Shown here in pieces: positions 1 to 8,323 of a DNA stretch of 64,000 nt. Each line of letters begins with the position of its first letter. The first letter of the stretch is position 1. The notes beneath the pieces were generated by a model. The model saw only the letters and a list, made by a program, of their open reading frames with translations, searched no databases and was not told where the DNA came from. The translations under genes and the position numbers were made by a program. Source of the stretch: Methylobacterium marchantiae (GTDB lineage: Bacteria; Pseudomonadota; Alphaproteobacteria; Rhizobiales; Beijerinckiaceae); contig NZ_BPQT01000011.1 of the NCBI RefSeq assembly GCF_022179405.1, positions 1 through 64,000 of the forward strand. The letters are read 5' to 3'.

Positions 1-1
1 C

Positions 2-751
2 CTCGATCGCGCGACCGGCGAGCTTCTCGTCGCCGAGAAGTTCGATCCGGTGGTGAACTGGGCCACCAAGGTCGACATGGAAAAGGGCTCCAAGAATTAC
101 GGTCGCCCGCTGGTCGTCGCCAAGTACTCCACCGAGCAGAACGGTGAAGATACCAACTCCAAGGGTATCTGCCCCGCGGCCCTCGGCACCAAGGACCAGC
201 AGCCTGCTGCCTTCTCGCCGAAGACCAACCTGTTCTACGTGCCCACCAACCACGTCTGCATGGACTACGAGCCGTTCCGGGTGAGCTACACCCCGGGTCA
301 GCCCTACGTCGGTGCGACCCTCGCGATGTACCCCGCGCCGAACAGCCATGGCGGCATGGGCAACTTCATCGCCTGGGACGGCGTCAAGGGTAAGATCGTC
401 TGGTCCAATGCCGAGCAGTTCTCGGTGTGGTCCGGTGCTCTCGCCACCGCCGGCGACGTGGTCTTCTACGGTACCCTCGAGGGCTACCTGAAGGCCGTCG
501 ACTCCAAGTCGGGTAAGGAACTCTACAAGTTCAAGACCCCGTCGGGCATCATCGGCAACGTGATGACCTACCAGCACAAGGGCAAGCAGTTCGTCGGCAT
601 CCTGTCGGGTGTCGGTGGCTGGGCCGGCATCGGCCTCGCGGCCGGCCTGACCGACCCGAACGCCGGTCTCGGCGCGGTGGGTGGCTACGCCGCTCTCTCG
701 AACTACACCAACCTTGGTGGACAGCTGACCGTCTTCGCTCTGCCGAACTAA
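2..751 (+). CDS. xoxF: XoxF-type lanthanide-dependent methanol dehydrogenase, C-terminal part (5' end outside window)
   Basis: Periplasmic PQQ quinoprotein that oxidises methanol. About 249 C-terminal residues of a roughly 600-residue beta-propeller enzyme are present; the frame is open to the left edge. Visible hallmarks are the W-motif-like stretches around [16 protein letters not shown] and [17 protein letters not shown] and the Gly-rich tail [12 protein letters not shown], all typical of XoxF. The Asp that separates lanthanide-type XoxF from calcium-type MxaF lies upstream, so the assignment rests on the C-terminal similarity I recognise and on xoxG and xoxJ following in the same direction. 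PQQ synthesis genes lie about 4 kb away, as in Methylobacterium. Confidence 0.93.
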   Translation, partial: LDRATGELLVAEKFDPVVNWATKVDMEKGSKNYGRPLVVAKYSTEQNGEDTNSKGICPAALGTKDQQPAAFSPKTNLFYVPTNHVCMDYEPFRVSYTPGQPYVGATLAMYPAPNSHGGMGNFIAWDGVKGKIVWSNAEQFSVWSGALATAGDVVFYGTLEGYLKAVDSKSGKELYKFKTPSGIIGNVMTYQHKGKQFVGILSGVGGWAGIGLAAGLTDPNAGLGAVGGYAALSNYTNLGGQLTVFALPN

Positions 752-778
752 TCGGTCGCACGAAGCTCGAAGCTTTAG

Positions 779-811
779 GGTGCCGGCGCGGGTTTCCGCG
801 CCGGCACCTTT
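779..811 (+). terminator. Rho-independent terminator between xoxF and xoxG
   Basis: A perfect 13-bp GC-rich stem (GGTGCCGGCGCGG with its complement) closes a GTTT loop and is followed by TTTAT. It begins 28 nt after the xoxF stop codon and lies upstream of xoxG, so it should lower read-through into xoxGJ or separate the two transcripts. Confidence 0.8.
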
Positions 812-884
812 ATGATTAGATCGTTATTAAGAAGACTTCGAACCTCGGTCGCGTGGACCGAGAATGCTCCTGGGAGAAACGTCG

Positions 885-1493
885 TTGCAGTACGAAAGCA
901 AAGCCGCCATCCGTCCGCTCGTGGCCGCCCTGGTTCTGGCTCTCGCATCCACCGTTGCCGTCCGGGCGGAAGACGCCAAGCCTGCTGCCGATCCTGCAGT
1001 GGCCAATCAGCTCGACCCCAATTCTTCTGAAAAGGACGCCAAGCTCCTCGAGAAGTATCAGGCGGTGAAGGTCGAAGACGGCAAGTATTTCGATAAGGAC
1101 GGCGCTCCGACCTACCACATCACCAACGACGGCAAGAAGTTCGACTGGTACGCCTATTCCGGCTACCGCCGCTATCACGCCGAGTGCCACGTCTGCCACG
1201 GCCCCGACGCCATGGGATCGACCTACGCGCCCGCCCTCAAGGACTCGCTCAAGCGCATCTCCTACGAGGAGTTCATCGGCATCATCGCCGGCGGCAAGCA
1301 GGACATCAGCTCGAGCGGCACCAACGTCATGCCCGCCTTCGGCGATAACAAGAACGTCATGTGCTACGCCGACGACCTCTACACCTATCTGAAGGCCCGT
1401 GCCTCCGGTGCGATGCCGCGCGTGCGCCCGACCGACAAGGAAGAGAAGCCGGAAGCGGCCAAGAAGGCCGAGAAGGAGTGCCTGGGCGGCTGA
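885..1493 (+). CDS. xoxG: XoxG cytochrome c, electron acceptor of XoxF
   Basis: Secreted monohaem cytochrome c that takes electrons from XoxF in the periplasm. From the chosen start the product has 202 residues: a signal peptide to about residue 28 (VLALASTVAVRAED), the haem site CHVCH at 101-105, and a likely axial Met in VMPAFG near 149. A TTG start is preferred because GGGAGA lies 7 nt upstream; an in-frame ATG at 864 has no good ribosome site. The stop overlaps the start of xoxJ (TGATG), which implies translational coupling. Family membership follows from position after xoxF and from sequence. Confidence 0.9.
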   Translation: MQYESKAAIRPLVAALVLALASTVAVRAEDAKPAADPAVANQLDPNSSEKDAKLLEKYQAVKVEDGKYFDKDGAPTYHITNDGKKFDWYAYSGYRRYHAECHVCHGPDAMGSTYAPALKDSLKRISYEEFIGIIAGGKQDISSSGTNVMPAFGDNKNVMCYADDLYTYLKARASGAMPRVRPTDKEEKPEAAKKAEKECLGG

Positions 1494-2350
1494 TGGCTGG
1501 TTCCGGCTCCGTCTCGACGGCGTTCTGCGCGCTCCTGCTGATCTCGGCAGGGGCGCGTCCCGCCCTCTCTCAATCCCTCCCCGATCTCGTCACCACCGAC
1601 GTCCTGCGTGTCTGCGGCGATCCCGGCAACATGCCGTTCTCCCAGCGCAAGGAAGACGGGTTCGAGAACAAGATCGCCGCGATCGTCGCCGACGAATTGA
1701 AGGTCAAGGTCCGCTATTACTGGCTGACGCAGGGCCCCGGCTTCGTCCGCAACACGCTCGGCACCGGCCTGTGCGACCTGATCATCGGCTCGGCGGCCGG
1801 TGGCGAGCTCGTCCAGCACACCAACCCCTACTATCGCTCCAGCTATTCCCTGGTCGTGCGCAGCGGGGAACTGGACGACGTCACGCGGCTGGACGACCCC
1901 AAACTCAAGGGCAAGGCCATCGGCGTCATCGGCGGCACGCCGCCCGTGAACCGGATGGGCGAGGTCGGCCTCATCGCGTCGATGAAGGCCTACGCGCCCT
2001 ATCAGCTCGATCCCGCGCGCAAGTACCAGACGGTCTCCGCCGAGGTCATCGGCGATCTCGCCGAGAAGAAGATCGATGCGGCCATCCTCTGGGGACCGGC
2101 CGCCGGCTGGCTCGCCAAGCAGAGCGGCGTGGCGATGAAGGTCGTGCCGCTGCTGCAGGAGCCGGATCGTCCGGCTCTCACCTTCCGCATCGCCATGGGC
2201 GTGCGGATGGAGGAGAACGACTGGAAGCGCAGCCTCAATACGATCCTGCGCAAGCGCAGGGCCGATATCGAGAAGGTCCTGCGGGACTACGACGTCCCGC
2301 TGTTGGAAGACGAAGGCAACAAGCTGCTCGAGCCGGCTGCCGCTCCCTGA
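1493..2350 (+). CDS. xoxJ: XoxJ periplasmic binding-protein-like partner of XoxF
   Basis: Homologue of MxaJ, a type 2 periplasmic-binding-protein fold thought to help activate or assemble methanol dehydrogenase. The product has 285 residues with a cleavable signal peptide (LLLISAGARPALSQ, about residues 13-27). The domain opens with LRVCGDPGNMPFSQ and carries the typical two-lobe pattern of an extracellular solute-binding protein, with GVIGGTPP in the middle. The start is fixed by the one-base overlap with the xoxG stop. The ligand, if any, is not known. Confidence 0.9.
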   Translation: MAGSGSVSTAFCALLLISAGARPALSQSLPDLVTTDVLRVCGDPGNMPFSQRKEDGFENKIAAIVADELKVKVRYYWLTQGPGFVRNTLGTGLCDLIIGSAAGGELVQHTNPYYRSSYSLVVRSGELDDVTRLDDPKLKGKAIGVIGGTPPVNRMGEVGLIASMKAYAPYQLDPARKYQTVSAEVIGDLAEKKIDAAILWGPAAGWLAKQSGVAMKVVPLLQEPDRPALTFRIAMGVRMEENDWKRSLNTILRKRRADIEKVLRDYDVPLLEDEGNKLLEPAAAP

Positions 2351-2433
2351 TGCCGGGTCTCCTCGCTCTCGACCGGTCGTCGGGAGCGAGGGGATGCCAC
2401 GAGCGCGCCGGGGGCCACGAGGGGAGGGCGGCG

Positions 2434-2979
2434 ATGTCACGACGACGGACCGGCCTCGCGGCTGCAGCCATCCTCGCCGTCGCCGCGACGGGATTCGTCG
2501 TGGCCGACCGTGCCCAGATCGGCCGCGTCGCCCCGGATCTCGTCGCCGAGCCCGAGCGGGCCGATCGTGTTCTCGTGGAGAAATCCGCCCGTCGCCTGAC
2601 CCTGTTTCGGGACGGCCGGGTGCTTGCGGCATACCCGGTCTCCCTCGGGTTCTCGCCCGTCGGCCACAAGCAGCGGGAAGGCGATGGGCGAACGCCCGAG
2701 GGCGTCTATGCCATCGCCTATCGCAACCCGCTCAGCGTCGCCCATCTCTCCCTGAAGGTGTCCTATCCGAACGAGGCCGACGCGCGGGCGGCGCAGGATA
2801 CCGGCTACGAGCCGGGCGGCGACATCATGATCCACGGCATCATGAACGGCTTCTCCTGGCTCGGCCGGCTGCATCGCCTGAAGGACTGGACCAGCGGCTG
2901 CGTCGGCGTCGCCAACGACGAGATGGCCGACATCTACGCCCGCGTCGATGTCGGCACGCCGATCGAGCTTCGACCGTGA
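2434..2979 (+). CDS. L,D-transpeptidase (YkuD family), exported
   Basis: Cell-wall enzyme of the YkuD family, which forms meso-DAP cross-links or attaches proteins to peptidoglycan. The 181-residue product has an N-terminal hydrophobic segment (AAAAILAVAATGFVV) after an Arg-rich start, so it is exported or membrane-anchored. The catalytic signature is present: HGIMN followed by TSGCVGV, whose Cys is the nucleophile. The ATG used here has GGGGAGGG 7-8 nt upstream; the frame is also open back to an ATG at 2350 that overlaps the xoxJ stop, but that extension is hydrophilic and would bury the export signal. Confidence 0.85.
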   Translation: MSRRRTGLAAAAILAVAATGFVVADRAQIGRVAPDLVAEPERADRVLVEKSARRLTLFRDGRVLAAYPVSLGFSPVGHKQREGDGRTPEGVYAIAYRNPLSVAHLSLKVSYPNEADARAAQDTGYEPGGDIMIHGIMNGFSWLGRLHRLKDWTSGCVGVANDEMADIYARVDVGTPIELRP

Positions 2980-2989
2980 CGGCCCGGCA

Positions 2990-3463
2990 TCATTCCCGGA
3001 CGATGCCGGCCGTATCGAGCTTCGACAGGGCCTGACTCACCGTCTCCGGCCCGATCATCAGATCGGGAGCGATCTCGGCCAGGGGGACGAGGACGAAGGC
3101 GCGCTCGCGCACGAAACGGTGCGGCAGGACGAGACGCTCGTCGGAGATCGCGGCGCCTTCATAGGACAGCACGTCGATGTCGATGACGCGGGGACCCCAG
3201 CGCCGCTCGCGTACCCGCCCCATGGCGGTCTCGATGGCGAGGCCGGTCTCCAGCAGGGCGTGCGGGGTCAGGTCGGTCTCGACGGCGACCGCCGCGTTGA
3301 GGAACCAGTCCTGGTCGGTATCGCCCCAGGGTGGCGTGCGGTAGTCGCTGGAGCGCGCGGTGAGCCGGATGCCCGGGCTGGCTTCGAGCCGCCGGATCGC
3401 CTCGGCGATGGTCGCCGCCTTGTCGCCGATATTGCTGCCGAGACCGAGATAGGCGGCATTCAT
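2990..3463 (-). CDS. folK: 2-amino-4-hydroxy-6-hydroxymethyldihydropteridine pyrophosphokinase
   Basis: HPPK transfers pyrophosphate from ATP to the pterin alcohol that DHPS then joins to p-aminobenzoate. The 157-residue product starts MNAAYLGLGSNIGDK and contains the family signature WGPRVIDIDVLSYEG, with the two metal-binding Asp residues in DIDV. It is the last gene of folP-folB-folK and overlaps folB by four bases. Tetrahydrofolate carries formate-level carbon in Methylobacterium, so the location beside methanol oxidation genes is sensible, although folate is needed in any case. Confidence 0.95.
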   Translation of the reverse strand: MNAAYLGLGSNIGDKAATIAEAIRRLEASPGIRLTARSSDYRTPPWGDTDQDWFLNAAVAVETDLTPHALLETGLAIETAMGRVRERRWGPRVIDIDVLSYEGAAISDERLVLPHRFVRERAFVLVPLAEIAPDLMIGPETVSQALSKLDTAGIVRE

Positions 3464-3837
3464 CGCGAGAGTCCCGCGCGGCTGCGCATGATCGAGATGG
3501 CGACGCCGTCGATCACCGCCGGCACGGGGGCGCTCGGCTTGTCGACGCGAACCCCGATGCTGTCCACGCCCGCGAACCGGTCGAGGATCTCGGCGGCGAT
3601 GGCCTCGGCCAGGGCCTCGATGAGGGAAAAGCGCCGGGTGGTGGCGATGCGCACCACGATCTCGGTGAGGTCGGCATAGCTCACCGTCTGCGCCATGTCG
3701 TCCGACAGGCCGGCCTGGCGCAGGTCGATGCGGCAATCGAGGGAGATATAGAAGCGCTGGCCGATCCGCGCTTCTTCCTCGAGGAGTCCGTGATAGGCGA
3801 AGACGGCGATGCGTTCGACGAGGATACGATCGCTCAT
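3460..3837 (-). CDS. folB: Dihydroneopterin aldolase
   Basis: DHNA cleaves dihydroneopterin to 6-hydroxymethyl-dihydropterin plus glycolaldehyde, the step before FolK. The 125-residue product has the usual short length, the opening ILVERIAVFAYHGLLEEE with the conserved HG, the central TVSYADLTEIV, and FSLIEALAEAIA, where the Glu binds the pterin. The four-base overlaps with folP upstream and folK downstream indicate one coupled operon. Confidence 0.94.
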   Translation of the reverse strand: MSDRILVERIAVFAYHGLLEEEARIGQRFYISLDCRIDLRQAGLSDDMAQTVSYADLTEIVVRIATTRRFSLIEALAEAIAAEILDRFAGVDSIGVRVDKPSAPVPAVIDGVAISIMRSRAGLSR

Positions 3838-4727
3838 CGGGTGGTCCGCATCACGGCATCGACGACGCGAAGAGCGTCCACATGGGGTGCCACGTCGTGG
3901 ACGCGGACGATGTCGGCCCCCAGCGTCGCGGCGAGGACATGGCTCGACAGCGAGCCGAACAGGCGGTCGACGGGTTTCGTCTCGGCATCGTGCAGGCGCC
4001 CGAGCATCGACTTTCGCGAGACGCCGACGAGGACCGGAAAGCCGAGGGCCTTGAGTTCGGGCAGTCGCCGCAGGGCTTCGAGATGCTGGGACCAGCTCTT
4101 CCCGAACCCGATACCGGGATCGAGCACGATGTCCGCGTCCGGGATGCCGGCGCGGCGGGCGATGTCGAGGGAGCGCTCGAAGAAACGCAGCATGTCGGCG
4201 ACGATGTCGATATCGGGGTCGATCGATTCCCGGTTGTGCATCACCATGACCGGCGCGCCATGGGCGGCCGCGACGCGGGCGATGTCCGGCTCGCGCTGCA
4301 GGCCCCAGACGTCGTTGACGATCCTGGCCCCCGCGCCCAGCGCCGCCTCGGCGGTGGAGGCCTTGTAGGTGTCCACCGAGATCGGGACTGCGAGGCGCGG
4401 GGCGAGGTCGCGGATGACGGGCAGGATGCGGGCCTGCTCCTCCGCCGCCGATACGGGCATATGGCCCGGCCGGGTCGATTCCCCGCCGATATCGACGAGG
4501 GCCGCCCCTTCCGCCACGAGCGCCTCGGCCTGGGAGCGCGCTGCCTCCAGCCCCTCGAAACGGCCCCCGTCCGAGAAGGAATCCGGGGTGACGTTGAGGA
4601 TGCCCATGACGAGCACGCGCTCACCGAGGCCGGGCAGGAGGGTTTTCAGGGTCGGGGACGGGGATGGTGGCACTGGGGCTCTTCGACGAAGGATCGGTCT
4701 CGATGCTGTAGACCAGGACGATCCCAT
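3834..4727 (-). CDS. folP: Dihydropteroate synthase
   Basis: DHPS condenses the pterin pyrophosphate with p-aminobenzoate and is the sulfonamide target. Both Prosite-type signatures are visible: MGILNVTPDSFSDGG and VDIGGESTRPGH. Further landmarks are IVNDVWG, MVMHNR and DPGIGFGKS. The TIM-barrel length is normal. The ATG start gives about 40 residues before the first signature, slightly long; an in-frame GTG near 4673 is an alternative. An inverted-repeat element lies directly upstream. Confidence 0.94.
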   Translation of the reverse strand: MGSSWSTASRPILRRRAPVPPSPSPTLKTLLPGLGERVLVMGILNVTPDSFSDGGRFEGLEAARSQAEALVAEGAALVDIGGESTRPGHMPVSAAEEQARILPVIRDLAPRLAVPISVDTYKASTAEAALGAGARIVNDVWGLQREPDIARVAAAHGAPVMVMHNRESIDPDIDIVADMLRFFERSLDIARRAGIPDADIVLDPGIGFGKSWSQHLEALRRLPELKALGFPVLVGVSRKSMLGRLHDAETKPVDRLFGSLSSHVLAATLGADIVRVHDVAPHVDALRVVDAVMRTTR

Positions 4728-4728
4728 C

Positions 4729-4857
4729 GATCCACCTCATCCTGATGTGTCCAAGCAAAGCGAAGGCCTCGAAGGAGGCCTCCCGATCGCACCGCGAGCA
4801 CGGGAAGGCTCCTTCGAGGCCGCTTCACCGCTTCCCAGGATGAGGCGGAGATGGATC
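4729..4857. repeat. Nested inverted repeat upstream of folP
   Basis: Outer arms GATCCACCTCATCCTG and CAGGATGAGGCGGAGATGGATC face each other, and inner arms GCGAAGGCCTCGAAGGAG and CTCCTTCGAGGCCGCTTC pair with small mismatches. The whole could fold into a long imperfect hairpin. It fills the gap between folP and the next gene, both on the minus strand. It looks like a dispersed intergenic palindrome rather than a simple terminator because no T-run follows on either strand. Confidence 0.6.
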
Positions 4858-4883
4858 GCCGTGTCCGGGCGGATGTCTGCCGG

Positions 4884-5252
4884 TCACACCCCGCCGCGAT
4901 AGCAGCGGATTTCGGCCTCGGCCTGCGCACGGCGGAGGTCCGCCACCTTGTCGTCGAACACCTTGGTCGACTTGAACTCGTTCGAACGGGCGCCGATGCC
5001 CTGGCGCATGGACAGGACGGTGCTCGCCTGGACGTATTTGTCATAAGTCAGGATCGAGGCGAGGGCATCGATCGAGCAGGAGCAGCGCGACAGCGATTCC
5101 CGCGACTGCCCGTTGGCCGCCATGCAGCCGAAGACGTAATCCGCCCGCGCCTCGGTGGGATAGTCGTTCTCGCTCTCGACCGCATGGGCGGGAGCGCCGG
5201 CGAGGCCGAGCATGACGGCGACGAGGCCGCCTTTAGCCAGCGTTCGGATCAT
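4884..5252 (-). CDS. Small secreted Cys-containing protein at the end of the pqqCDE unit
   Basis: Function unknown. The 122-residue product has a clear signal peptide (GGLVAVMLGLAGAPAHA) and a short mature domain with four Cys: one in FGCMAAN, two in SRCSCSID and one in EIRCYRGG near the C-terminus, which suggests two disulfides. It overlaps the preceding gene by 20 nt and so is translated with the pqqCDE transcript. From memory, Methylobacterium genomes keep two small exported proteins after pqqE; a role in the periplasmic methanol oxidation system is an inference from position only. Confidence 0.75.
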   Translation of the reverse strand: MIRTLAKGGLVAVMLGLAGAPAHAVESENDYPTEARADYVFGCMAANGQSRESLSRCSCSIDALASILTYDKYVQASTVLSMRQGIGARSNEFKSTKVFDDKVADLRRAQAEAEIRCYRGGV

Positions 5253-5946
5253 AGGTCAGGTTCTCCTGGAGAAGTTCGCCGCCATCCGCAGTCTTCGACT
5301 GCGCCTCGATGGAGAGCAGTTCGCCGGGCACGGCAGGCGACGTCACGAAGGTGTATTTCAGGTTCTCGAGGCCGCGCATGCGGTCCTTCATCTTGTCGTC
5401 GAGGAAGGGCTGCACCTCCACGCGCCAGGCATCCACCGTCTGCCCCTTCACCGTGGCGGTGGTGGCGGTCACCGTCGCATTGTCGCGAAGCGCCTTGCGG
5501 ATGCCGTTCTTGATGTAGCGCGGGTTGGCCGAGAGCACCTTGGCGAGATCGATGAGGTGATGCTCGAGGAAGAGCGTCATCACCGGGTTGCCCGGCATGT
5601 CCTCGAACGGGCCCGCCGGGAAGCGGTTGGCGCCCGAGAACATCTGCACGCGGATATTGCGCTTCTCCGGCGCCGCACCCGGCTCGATGGTGAGCTTGAT
5701 CTGGTCGTCCATGGTCGGGCCGAAGGGGCCCTTGGAGATGCCGCTGCGCCGCAGATAGGAATAGGTCAGGGTCGAGCCCGGAGCCACGTTCTTCATCTGC
5801 GGCTCCTCGAACAGCAGGTCCGAGGCATTGGGCGGAGTGGCCGTGTTGGCCTTGGTGACGGCGGGAGCGTCGGCCGAGGGCGTGCCCTGTGCCAGGGCGG
5901 GCAGGCCGGCGAGCGACAGGGCGAGCGCGACGAGTACGGGCTTCAC
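5233..5946 (-). CDS. Secreted protein of unknown function, directly after pqqE
   Basis: The 237-residue product has a signal peptide ([18 protein letters not shown]) and a mature domain without a motif I can assign. It contains [12 protein letters not shown], then a beta-rich part and a helical stretch ([14 protein letters not shown]). The GTG start overlaps the pqqE stop by four bases (GTGA) and has AGAGGA nine nt upstream, so it is coupled to pqqE. The family may be an outer-envelope beta-structure; nothing shows enzymatic activity. Its co-transcription with PQQ synthesis makes it a candidate for cofactor handling or methanol dehydrogenase maturation. Confidence 0.8.
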   Translation of the reverse strand: MKPVLVALALSLAGLPALAQGTPSADAPAVTKANTATPPNASDLLFEEPQMKNVAPGSTLTYSYLRRSGISKGPFGPTMDDQIKLTIEPGAAPEKRNIRVQMFSGANRFPAGPFEDMPGNPVMTLFLEHHLIDLAKVLSANPRYIKNGIRKALRDNATVTATTATVKGQTVDAWRVEVQPFLDDKMKDRMRGLENLKYTFVTSPAVPGELLSIEAQSKTADGGELLQENLTYDPNAG

Positions 5947-7100
5947 AGGGGAGCATCCTCTTTCAGGGGCGGCGGCGCAGCGCGATCCACGTTGCTGCCG
6001 ATCGTCCGGTAGACATAATCGGGCGGCGTCTCGGCCGCCTCTTCCTTGGCGAGTTCCCGCACCTTGGAGTGGAGCGGGGAGAGCGAGCAGGCCGGGTCGG
6101 TGGCCGCGGCGTCGCCGGCCAGGGCCAGCGCCTGGCAGCGGCAGCCGCCCCAATCCTTCTCGCGCCTGTCGCAGGAGCGGCAGGGCTCCTGCATCCAGTC
6201 CGTGCCGCGATAGGCGGTGAAAGCGGGCGAATTCGCCCAGATATCGGCCAGGGAATGGTCGGACACGTACCAGAATTCGAGCTGCTTGATGGTCTCGGCG
6301 GCGTGACAGGGCAAGACCTTGCCGGCCGGCGTGACGTTCATCAGCTTGCGGCCCCAGCCGCCGGCGCAGGCCTTGGGATATTTCGCGTAGTAATCCGGCA
6401 CCACGAGATCGATGACGAGCTGGCCCTTCAGCCGCTCGCGGGCCGCCTCGACGATGCGGATCGATTGATCGACCTGGGCCTTGTCCGGCATCAGCGCGGC
6501 GCGGTTCACGTAGGCCCAGCCGTAATACTGGGTGTGCGCGACTTCGAGACGCTTGGCGCCGAGCTTCACCGCCAGATCGATGAAACCCTCGACCTCGTGG
6601 ATGTTGCCGCGATGGATCACCGAATTGAGGGTCAGCGGCAGGCCGAGCTGGGTCACCCGCTCGGCGAAGGCGAATTTCTGCGGCTGCGCGTTTTTCAGGC
6701 CGCCGATCTTCTCGGCATTGGCGGCGTCCACGCCCTGCACCGAGAGCTGCACGTGATCGAGCCCGGCATCGTAGAGCGCGTCGAGCTTGGCCAGCGCCCC
6801 GCCGACGCCGGACGTGATCAGGTTGGAATAGAGCCCGAGCTCGGCGCAGGTCCGGGTGATCTCGACGATGTCGTTGCGGGCCGTCGGCTCTCCGCCCGAC
6901 AGGTGGACGTGCAGCACGCCGAGACCCGCCGCCTCCGTCAGCACCCGCTGCCACGTCGCGGTGTCGAGCTCGCCCGAGCGCCGGTCGAGTTCGAGCGGGT
7001 TCGAGCAATAGGGACAGCGCAGGGGGCAGCGATGGGTCAGCTCCGCGAGGAGCCCGACCGGAGCCGGCAGGGAAGGGGTATTCGGCGTGATGGCGTTCAT
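5943..7100 (-). CDS. pqqE: PqqE, radical SAM enzyme of PQQ synthesis
   Basis: PqqE forms the carbon-carbon bond between Glu and Tyr of the PqqA peptide, held by PqqD. The 385-residue product has the radical SAM cluster motif Cys25-x3-Cys29-x2-Cys32 (CPLRCPYC), the SGGEP motif, and a C-terminal SPASM region with further Cys ([35 protein letters not shown]) for auxiliary clusters. The start overlaps the end of pqqCD by four bases. Length and motifs are normal for the family. Confidence 0.97.
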   Translation of the reverse strand: MNAITPNTPSLPAPVGLLAELTHRCPLRCPYCSNPLELDRRSGELDTATWQRVLTEAAGLGVLHVHLSGGEPTARNDIVEITRTCAELGLYSNLITSGVGGALAKLDALYDAGLDHVQLSVQGVDAANAEKIGGLKNAQPQKFAFAERVTQLGLPLTLNSVIHRGNIHEVEGFIDLAVKLGAKRLEVAHTQYYGWAYVNRAALMPDKAQVDQSIRIVEAARERLKGQLVIDLVVPDYYAKYPKACAGGWGRKLMNVTPAGKVLPCHAAETIKQLEFWYVSDHSLADIWANSPAFTAYRGTDWMQEPCRSCDRREKDWGGCRCQALALAGDAAATDPACSLSPLHSKVRELAKEEAAETPPDYVYRTIGSNVDRAAPPPLKEDAPL

Positions 7101-8173
7101 CGCTCCAGAACCCGTTTGGTGGCGAGGTCGTTGAGCATCGCCAGGACGTCGACCTCGATCACGTCCCGGTCGGCCGCGAAGGTCTCGGCCAGCTTGCCCG
7201 CGATGTCGCGCACGCTGCGCTGGCCGTCGACCAGCGACAGCACCGCCACGGCATTGGCATCGAGGTCGAAGGTGCGCTCGGGCGCCAGCAGCACGTGCTG
7301 GCCGCGGACCTCGTCGTGGCGCAGGCGCACGCCGCGGGGCAGGCGGGGCACGTCGCCAGACCGGATCGTGCCGGTGCCGACCGCCTGCGCCACCTCGGCG
7401 ACGAGGCCGGTGCCCGGAATCCACGCATCCGGCGGGGTCATGCCCGGTGCCACGTAAGAGAAGTAGAGGGCGTCGAGCTGCGTCCACAGCACGTTGCACT
7501 TGAAGGTCAGCGCATCCATCGCCTGACGCTGCAGCTCGGGCGTGGTGGCGTGCTGCTTGACGTAGGCGATGGCGAAATCGGCATCGCGCGGCGCCTGGGT
7601 CAGGCGCTTGTCGAAATAGGCCAGCGTGTCCTTGGTGATGAAGTCGTAGTTCTTCAGCATCCCCGCCACGCGCTCGGAGATGATGGTCGGCGAGAACATC
7701 TCGGTGAGCGAGGAGGCGATGGCTTCGAGGAGCGAGCGCTCCTTCACGAAATGCACGTAGGCATCCACCGAGAACCGCGTCGCTGACAGGATGCCTTGGG
7801 TCGATTCCACGTAGTCGCGGCGGAAGCCGACGCCCTCGGCGAGCTTGAGCCAGCGCTCGATGCCGCCGTCTCCGGGCGCGTCGCCGTCATGGTCGACGAT
7901 CCGCTGGCGCCAGACCCGGCGCAGGGAGGCGTCGGTCATGCGGGCGAGCACGGCGGCGTCCTTCACGGGGATCATCGCCTGGTAATAGTAGCGGTTGAGC
8001 GCCCAGGCCCGGACCTGATCCTTGTTCAGCTTGCCGTCGTGCAGCAGGCGATGGAACGGATGCAGGTTGTGGTAGCGACGCGCACCGATGTCGCGCAGGG
8101 CCGCCTCGAGTTCTTCGGGGCTGAGCAGGCGCTGGGACTCGTCGGTCTTGGGGGTGGGGAAAGGCGCGGTCAT
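7097..8173 (-). CDS. pqqC: Fused PqqC-PqqD protein
   Basis: One polypeptide of 358 residues carries PqqC (about residues 1-250), the cofactorless oxidase that makes the final eight-electron oxidation to PQQ, and PqqD (about 265-358), the PqqA-binding chaperone for PqqE. The PqqC part shows [19 protein letters not shown] and IVDHDGD; the PqqD part shows [21 protein letters not shown] and the winged-helix-like end. This pqqC/D fusion is known from Methylobacterium. It begins 148 nt after pqqB ends and overlaps pqqE by four bases. Confidence 0.96.
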   Translation of the reverse strand: MTAPFPTPKTDESQRLLSPEELEAALRDIGARRYHNLHPFHRLLHDGKLNKDQVRAWALNRYYYQAMIPVKDAAVLARMTDASLRRVWRQRIVDHDGDAPGDGGIERWLKLAEGVGFRRDYVESTQGILSATRFSVDAYVHFVKERSLLEAIASSLTEMFSPTIISERVAGMLKNYDFITKDTLAYFDKRLTQAPRDADFAIAYVKQHATTPELQRQAMDALTFKCNVLWTQLDALYFSYVAPGMTPPDAWIPGTGLVAEVAQAVGTGTIRSGDVPRLPRGVRLRHDEVRGQHVLLAPERTFDLDANAVAVLSLVDGQRSVRDIAGKLAETFAADRDVIEVDVLAMLNDLATKRVLER

Positions 8174-8307
8174 GGCGTGGCTCGGCGTTTCGACGAAGGG
8201 CGGACGGTAGAACTTTTCTTATAGATGGCGTCGATCCCCGTGAAGGCCACGGGCAGGAATCGCACAATCCCATTGGACACAAGATAAGGCTGCGGCACTA
8301 AAATGCC

Positions 8308-8323
8308 AGCCGAACGTCCGGCT
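8308..8323 (-). terminator. Possible weak terminator/attenuator overlapping the pqqB stop codon
   Basis: On the minus strand AGCCG and CGGCT arms enclose a short loop and are followed, a few bases on, by TTTTA. The hairpin includes the pqqB stop. The 148-nt gap to pqqCD holds no gene and could contain a second promoter; I see no clear one. Confidence 0.3.

Noticed and set aside
5889-7457. Long plus-strand frame over pqqE and pqqCD
   Set aside because: Antisense shadow of two well-defined genes with clear motifs on the minus strand.
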